From an uncultured Kiritimatiellota bacterium (GTDB taxonomy: Bacteria; Verrucomicrobiota; Kiritimatiellia; RFP12; UBA1067), in the NCBI GenBank assembly GCA_934675625.1, contig CAKURH010000114.1:1-10189 (forward strand): a stretch of DNA of 10,189 bases. The letters run 5' to 3'. Under the pieces are notes generated by a model. It was not told the DNA's origin and made no database searches. It saw only the letters and a program-made list of their open reading frames with translations. Every line of letters starts with the position of its first letter. Positions within the stretch are counted from its first letter, which is position 1. This document shows positions 7,127-10,189 of this stretch, one piece after another. Position numbers and translations under genes: made by a program.

Positions 7127-8191
7127 GTGGATCGCCTGGCGTATCTCGTCCGGCGCCTCATCCTGGTGATTCCGACGTTCGTCGGGATCACCATCGTTTG
7201 TTTTGCGCTGACGCGCTTTCTGCCGGGCGGGCCGGTCGAGATTCGGCTCATGCGGATGAAGGGCCTCGCTGCGCAGGGCGGCGGCGCGGGCGAAGCGGCG
7301 TCCGCCGCGACGACGACGGGGGCGAATGCCGTCACCGACGAATACCGCAAGGAGCTGGAGGCTCAGTTCGGCTTCGACAAGCCGCTCGTCCGCCAGTATT
7401 GGGACTGGCTCGTCGTCCACCGCATGGGGCTGACGCTGCCGAGCTACGACTATCCCGACAAGACGGCGTGGCAGCTCATCCGCGCGCGCATTCCCGTCTC
7501 GCTCTGGTTCGGCCTCGCGGCGTTCGTGCTGACCTACCTCATCTGCGTGCCGCTCGGCATCGCCAAGGCGTTGCGCCACCGTCAGGCCTTCGACGCCGTC
7601 TCGTCGCTTGTCGTGTTCGTCGCCTACGCGATTCCGTCGTTTGCGCTCGCGATGCTGCTGAAGACGCTCTTCTGCGGCACGGTCGAGGGCTTCTGGGACG
7701 TCTTTCCGCTTGGCGGCATCTCCAGCGACTTCGACGTTGAGCCGTCGTTCGCCCTGCGCCTCGCCGACCGCGCGTGGCACATGGCGCTGCCGGTCGCGTG
7801 CTACGTCGCCGGGTCGTTCGCGATGATGACGCTGCTCATGAAGAACTCGCTCCTTGACCAGATTTCGGCGGACTACGTGCGCACGGTGATTGCGAAGGGC
7901 GCGACGCGGCGGCGCGCGATCTGGGGGCACGCCTTCCGCAACGCGCTCATCCCGATTGCGACGGGGCTGGGACCGATGATCGGGCTTCTCTTCGCGGGCT
8001 CCATCATCATCGAGACGATCTTCGAGATACCCGGCATGGGGCGGCTGTCGTGGGATGCGCTGATTGGCCGCGACTATGCCGTCTTCCTCGCGCTCTTGGC
8101 GCTCACGGCGAGCTTCCAGCTGATCGGTAACCTCCTGAGCGATATCCTCTACATGCTCATCGACCCGCGCATCGACTTCTCGAAGAGGTAA
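7127..8191 (+). CDS. yejB: Oligopeptide ABC transporter permease, YejB type
   Basis: This is one of the two membrane subunits of a peptide importer of the Dpp/Opp class; in E. coli, YejABEF takes up microcin C and peptides. The 354-residue length is close to that of YejB. The N-terminus has RRLILVIPTFVGITIV then FLPGGPVE. A glycine- and alanine-rich insert and FGFDKPLVRQY follow, as in YejB, and the end LIDPRIDF is close to the E. coli ending. About six membrane helices are present. The ATPase-docking EAA loop lies at about 248-276 (YVRTVIAKGATRRRAIWGH then NALIPI). The start is GTG in the next codon after the secDF TAA. GAGG at 7112-7115 inside secDF is a fair ribosome site, and RRL near the start matches the family. 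The permease partner, ATPase and binding protein do not follow; a convergent gene begins 17 bases after its stop. The protein itself looks complete. Confidence 0.9.
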   Translation: MDRLAYLVRRLILVIPTFVGITIVCFALTRFLPGGPVEIRLMRMKGLAAQGGGAGEAASAATTTGANAVTDEYRKELEAQFGFDKPLVRQYWDWLVVHRMGLTLPSYDYPDKTAWQLIRARIPVSLWFGLAAFVLTYLICVPLGIAKALRHRQAFDAVSSLVVFVAYAIPSFALAMLLKTLFCGTVEGFWDVFPLGGISSDFDVEPSFALRLADRAWHMALPVACYVAGSFAMMTLLMKNSLLDQISADYVRTVIAKGATRRRAIWGHAFRNALIPIATGLGPMIGLLFAGSIIIETIFEIPGMGRLSWDALIGRDYAVFLALLALTASFQLIGNLLSDILYMLIDPRIDFSKR

Positions 8192-8208
8192 TGCAGAATA
8201 GCCGCCCC

Positions 8209-9363
8209 TCAGCTGTCGGCGGGGGTGTTCTGCTTGCGCCAGTCGCGCATCGTGAGGCCGAACGTCTTCAGGAACAGGTTCTTGACATAGCGCGGGTTCG
8301 GGTAGCCGAGCTCGTGCGTGAGGATGGCGATGGGTCGCTTGCGGTGGCGCAGGAGCTGCGTCTTCAGCAGCCGGAGGCGCGTGTCGCGGATGAGCGTGGC
8401 CACGGAGCTTTCGGTCAGCTCGTGGAAGCGCTTGTCGAGCAGCCGTCGCGAGACGTGCAGCGCGTCGGCCACCTCGTCCGGCGTCAGCGCCCGCGCGGCG
8501 TTGGCGGCGACGTAGGCGCGCGCACGGGTGACGATCGCCGCGCCCGAGACCGTCATGGCCGTCGATTCGCGCGCAATGACCTCGACGGGCGGCAGGCGCA
8601 GCACGGTGCCGGCGATGCGCGTGGGCGTCCGCAGCAGCTTTGCAAGAGCGCGCGCGGCGGCCTCGCCCATCTGGCGGTGGTCGGGCTTCACGCTGGAGAT
8701 GGCGGGATTGAAGTTGTCGCAGTAGATCTCGTCGTTGTCGACGCCGAGGACGGAGACCTGTTCGGGCACCTTGAGGCGGGCTCTCTTCGCGGCGGAAAGG
8801 ACGTCCTGCGCGAGCCGGTCCCAGGCGGCCAGCACGGCGGCCGGCTTCGGCAGCCGGCGCAGGAAGTCGGCGAGGTCTGTCCCCGCCTGCGGACGAAAGG
8901 TCGGCAGGTTCTGCTGACGCAGCGCCTGGAAGAAGGCCTTTTCGCGCAGTTCCGCCCACGGGCGCGGCAAGGCCGGGGGAATGAACGCATAGGCGCGGAA
9001 CTGTCCGATCGAGGTGAAGAACTCCGCCGCCATGCGTCCGATGCCGAGGTCGTCGTTTCGCACGTAGACGATGGCGTCGCGGCGGTTGCCGACGCGGTCG
9101 GCGCCGATGTCGAGGAGGACGGTCGGAATCGTCGAGGCGGCGACGAGCTCCAGTGTGCGGGCGTCGTGGAGGAGCCCGATGATGGCGCCGTCGACCTCGT
9201 TCCGGGCCAGCGCGCCGTTGATGTCGTCGAGGGAGTGGGCGAGCGTCAGGTTCCACGACTTGCCGTGCGCCAGGAACTGCGAGATGCCCAGGAACTCGTT
9301 GCGTCCTGTCGCGCCGTTGAGCTGCAACGCGACGATGATGTGCGGCTTGTTATTCCTTCTCAT
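8209..9363 (-). CDS. AraC-family transcriptional regulator with XylR-like sugar-binding domain
   Basis: This is a DNA-binding regulator that likely senses a sugar, as XylR does for xylose. The 384-residue protein has a LacI/periplasmic-binding-like effector domain at about 7-270 (HIIVALQL at the start; VSVLGVDNDEIYCDNFNPAISSV near its end, a typical type I binding-protein signature). A C-terminal AraC domain at about 280-380 has two helix-turn-helix units, around TPDEVADALHVSRRLLDKRF and around ILTHELGYPNPRYVKNLFLKTFG. There is no N-terminal LacI helix-turn-helix, which sets this group apart from LacI proteins. The start at 9363 was chosen because family similarity begins within a few residues; the frame stays open further upstream but runs into repeat DNA. 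There is no Shine-Dalgarno sequence before it. It converges on yejB, and its effector and targets are unknown. Confidence 0.92.
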   Translation of the reverse strand: MRRNNKPHIIVALQLNGATGRNEFLGISQFLAHGKSWNLTLAHSLDDINGALARNEVDGAIIGLLHDARTLELVAASTIPTVLLDIGADRVGNRRDAIVYVRNDDLGIGRMAAEFFTSIGQFRAYAFIPPALPRPWAELREKAFFQALRQQNLPTFRPQAGTDLADFLRRLPKPAAVLAAWDRLAQDVLSAAKRARLKVPEQVSVLGVDNDEIYCDNFNPAISSVKPDHRQMGEAAARALAKLLRTPTRIAGTVLRLPPVEVIARESTAMTVSGAAIVTRARAYVAANAARALTPDEVADALHVSRRLLDKRFHELTESSVATLIRDTRLRLLKTQLLRHRKRPIAILTHELGYPNPRYVKNLFLKTFGLTMRDWRKQNTPADS

Positions 9364-9370
9364 GCCGTGA

Positions 9371-9379
9371 AGTATAGCA
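9371..9379 (-). promoter_or_regulatory. Extended -10 promoter close to the AraC gene start
   Basis: Read on the minus strand, TGCTATACT is an extended -10 element with TATACT at 9376-9371. Only seven bases lie between it and the ATG at 9363, so transcription would begin at or next to the start codon and give a leaderless or nearly leaderless mRNA. No clear -35 box is visible. The absence of a ribosome site before the ATG agrees with this. Confidence 0.5.
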
Positions 9380-9566
9380 TTTTTGGGTCGTCTAGGGCGT
9401 GAATATCCATCACCACCACACACACATCTTTCATCGCTTGCCGACATGCGGTGCGCTTCGGGGCAACGGTGCTCCCGCTTCCGGGCGGGCGACTTGGGCG
9501 TCCTGCACGGGAAGGCCTGCATATCCCCCTGCGAAGCAGCCCGAAGGGGCCGCTAGGCGGGGTGCG

Positions 9567-9701
9567 CTTAACGCGGAGGCGGTGGAGAAGGGGAGACACG
9601 GAGACCTGCGTTACCGAAAAGGGGGATTGACCAGTCTTCAGATTTTGTGAATACTCCTCAAGACCTCCGTGTCTCAGCCACTCCGTCATCTCCGTGTTCA
9701 G
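9567..9701. repeat. Two diverged 37-base repeat copies in inverted orientation
   Basis: The left copy at 9567-9603 reads on the + strand and the right copy at 9665-9701 on the minus strand. Aligned without gaps, 27 of 37 positions agree. Each begins CT(T/G)AAC followed by a CGGAG block and ends in the perfectly shared GAGACACGGAG, which is 9593-9603 on the left and complementary to 9665-9675 on the right. The 61 bases between the shared cores include an AT-richer part. The sequence resembles the GGAGACACGGAG / GCAGAGAACGC class of interspersed repeats known from many bacterial genomes; their function is unknown. Confidence 0.65.
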
Positions 9702-9709
9702 CGAAAGCA

Positions 9710-9740
9710 ACCGATTGGCTATCGGTCGTTGGGCGACCGA
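9710..9740. repeat. Two overlapping, mutually exclusive hairpins
   Basis: ACCGAT at 9710-9715 pairs with ATCGGT at 9721-9726 across a five-base loop. TCGGTCG at 9722-9728 pairs with CGACCGA at 9734-9740, also across a five-base loop. The two stems share 9722-9726, so only one can form at a time. Short paired palindromes like this are typical of REP-like elements; a regulatory switch is possible but has no gene next to it. Confidence 0.5.
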
Positions 9741-9775
9741 CCCGCCCGCTCCTCACGCAACGTCGTTTTCTGTTC

Positions 9776-10086
9776 GTTAGTTTCATCCAGACATTGGCAC
9801 AGAATTGCGAACAAGGGTGAGCGCAGCTCGGAGCGTCGGCGTCGCGCAGAGGGGCGGGAAGTGGCGCGAGTGAGGAGCGAGGGTTTGCTGGCGTCGGAGA
9901 GGTCTCGCCCGCAGCCCGTGATTTTGCCGAGGCATGGCAGGCTGAATCCGGTCGGTTGTCTTCGGCGAGAAGCGCAAACCCGAACGACGAGACCGAGCGA
10001 ACAGCTTCCCGCTCCGACGCGCGAAGAAGCTGTCGGGCCGACGGGCCAAGATGCGCTTGAAAGTCGCGCAGAGATGCAAAACTGAC
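9776..10086. repeat. Imperfect 311-base palindrome with nested stems (fold-back element or structured RNA)
   Basis: Several short inverted repeats share nearly one centre near 9931. From outside in: GTTAGTTT (9776-9783) against AAAACTGAC (10078-10086), imperfect; CAGCT (9824-9828) with AGCTG (10028-10032); TCGCGC (9842-9847) with GCGCGA (10019-10024); an 11-pair stem at 9851-9861 with 10005-10015, having one G-T pair; GGGTTTGC (9881-9888) with GCAAACCC (9974-9981); TCTCGCC (9903-9909) with GGCGAGA (9964-9970); CAGCC (9912-9916) with GGCTG (9940-9944); and TGCC (9925-9928) with GGCA (9936-9939). All nest in order, so one strand could fold into a long interrupted hairpin. No transposase is present. 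A MITE-like or other interspersed palindromic repeat is most likely, a non-coding RNA less so. Confidence 0.6.
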
Positions 10087-10150
10087 CCCGAAAAAAGTTG
10101 ATATGTCATTTGTGGGGTGCAACGAGATATTTATGCAGAGTCAAAGGGGT

Positions 10151-10180
10151 TTAGCCGCAGAGAACGCAAAGGACGCAAGG
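10151..10180 (+). repeat. GCAGAGAACGCAAAG-class repeat unit at the right edge
   Basis: The stretch begins TTAGCCGCAGAGAACGC and ends in a near-tandem pair, ACGCAAAGG (10164-10172) then ACGCAAGG (10173-10180). It matches in style the interspersed repeats of the CGCAGAGAACGCAAAGGACGC kind seen in many environmental and gut bacterial genomes. It is purine-rich on this strand. It may continue past the window. Confidence 0.55.
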
Positions 10181-10189
10181 CTCATGCCG

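Larger units (their letters stand above)
9364..10189. other. Non-coding, repeat-rich intergenic region
   Basis: No frame in these 826 bases gives a recognisable protein. The frames that stay open are low-complexity, rich in Arg and Ser, overlap one another on both strands and lack ribosome sites. From 9364 to about 9566 I see only the AraC promoter, a CAC/CA-rich stretch near 9407-9425 and a small CTGC-GAA-GCAG hairpin at 9529-9539. From 9567 on, the region holds the repeats and palindromes listed separately. No tRNA or known RNA was recognised. Confidence 0.7.

Noticed and set aside
8202..8222. Possible bidirectional terminator between yejB and the AraC gene (CCGCC and GGCGG around an 11-base loop)
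   Set aside because: The stem is short, it overlaps the end of the AraC coding sequence and there is no T or A run on either side.
5309..9256. Very long minus-strand open frame (1315 codons), and a similar one at 2300-5008
   Set aside because: They lie opposite secDF, yejB and the antiporter, and read as Arg/Asp/Glu/His-rich low-complexity sequence. This is the usual mirror of GC-rich codons, with no domain signal.
8191..9402. Plus-strand open frame starting at the ATG that overlaps the yejB stop
   Set aside because: It is the complement of the well-supported AraC gene, and its product is Arg/Val/Asp/Glu-rich with no recognisable family.
9407..9425. CAC/CA-rich stretch considered as a CRISPR or regulatory repeat
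   Set aside because: It is a short simple-sequence run with no regular spacers or second copy.
9360..9710. Minus-strand open frame of 116 codons (MLSLNTEMTEWLRHGG at its start)
   Set aside because: Its first part is translated repeat sequence and it ends at the AraC start. Such frames recur wherever the CACGGAG repeats occur.
9658..10122. Open frames of 108-154 codons on both strands across the palindromic region
   Set aside because: They overlap one another on opposite strands, lack ribosome sites, are rich in Arg and Ser, and are best explained by few stops in GC-rich repeat DNA.

Overview
The window is GC-rich bacterial chromosome with mostly G/C third codon positions. It holds seven genes (six intact on the + strand or convergent to it, one only a 3' remnant) plus about 0.8 kb of repeat-rich non-coding DNA at the right end. 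A SecD-SecF fusion, an AraC regulator with a XylR-type sugar-binding domain, and interspersed repeats of the GCAGAGAACGCAAAG class together suggest a PVC-group bacterium such as a gut Kiritimatiellota/Lentisphaerae-like lineage. That placement is inference; no rRNA or marker gene here proves it.

Layout. Positions 1-50 are relatively AT-rich and show no gene. Positions 51-323 are the 3' remnant of a probable lytic-transglycosylase-like protein with no usable start. An extended -10 promoter (346-354) then opens a compact unit: folD (410-1300), a small PglC/WcaJ-type phosphoglycosyl transferase (1297-1878, ATGA overlap), a purine-type phosphoribosyltransferase (1882-2424) and a CPA2 cation/proton antiporter with a C-terminal RCK_C domain (2444-4465). 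A weak hairpin with a T7 run ends this unit. A good promoter (4504-4533) drives secDF (4571-7126) and a directly abutting yejB-type oligopeptide ABC permease (7127-8191) that has no partner subunits here. A XylR-like AraC regulator (8209-9363, minus strand) converges on yejB with only 17 bases between the stop codons.

The first unit mixes one-carbon metabolism (FolD), envelope glycan initiation, purine salvage and ion homeostasis. This looks like shared transcription rather than one pathway. The second unit is membrane-centred: protein export and peptide uptake. The AraC regulator probably senses a sugar, but its target is not visible here.

The most unusual part is 9364-10189. It contains two diverged repeat copies in inverted orientation (9567-9603 and 9665-9701), two mutually exclusive hairpins (9710-9740), an imperfect palindrome of about 311 bases centred near 9931 with several nested perfect stems, and a repeat unit of a third kind at the right edge. 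I see no convincing protein there. A fold-back or MITE-like repeat, or a structured RNA, is the best reading. Three promoters in the window share a TGn extended -10, and the one before the AraC gene sits so close to the ATG that a leaderless mRNA is predicted.
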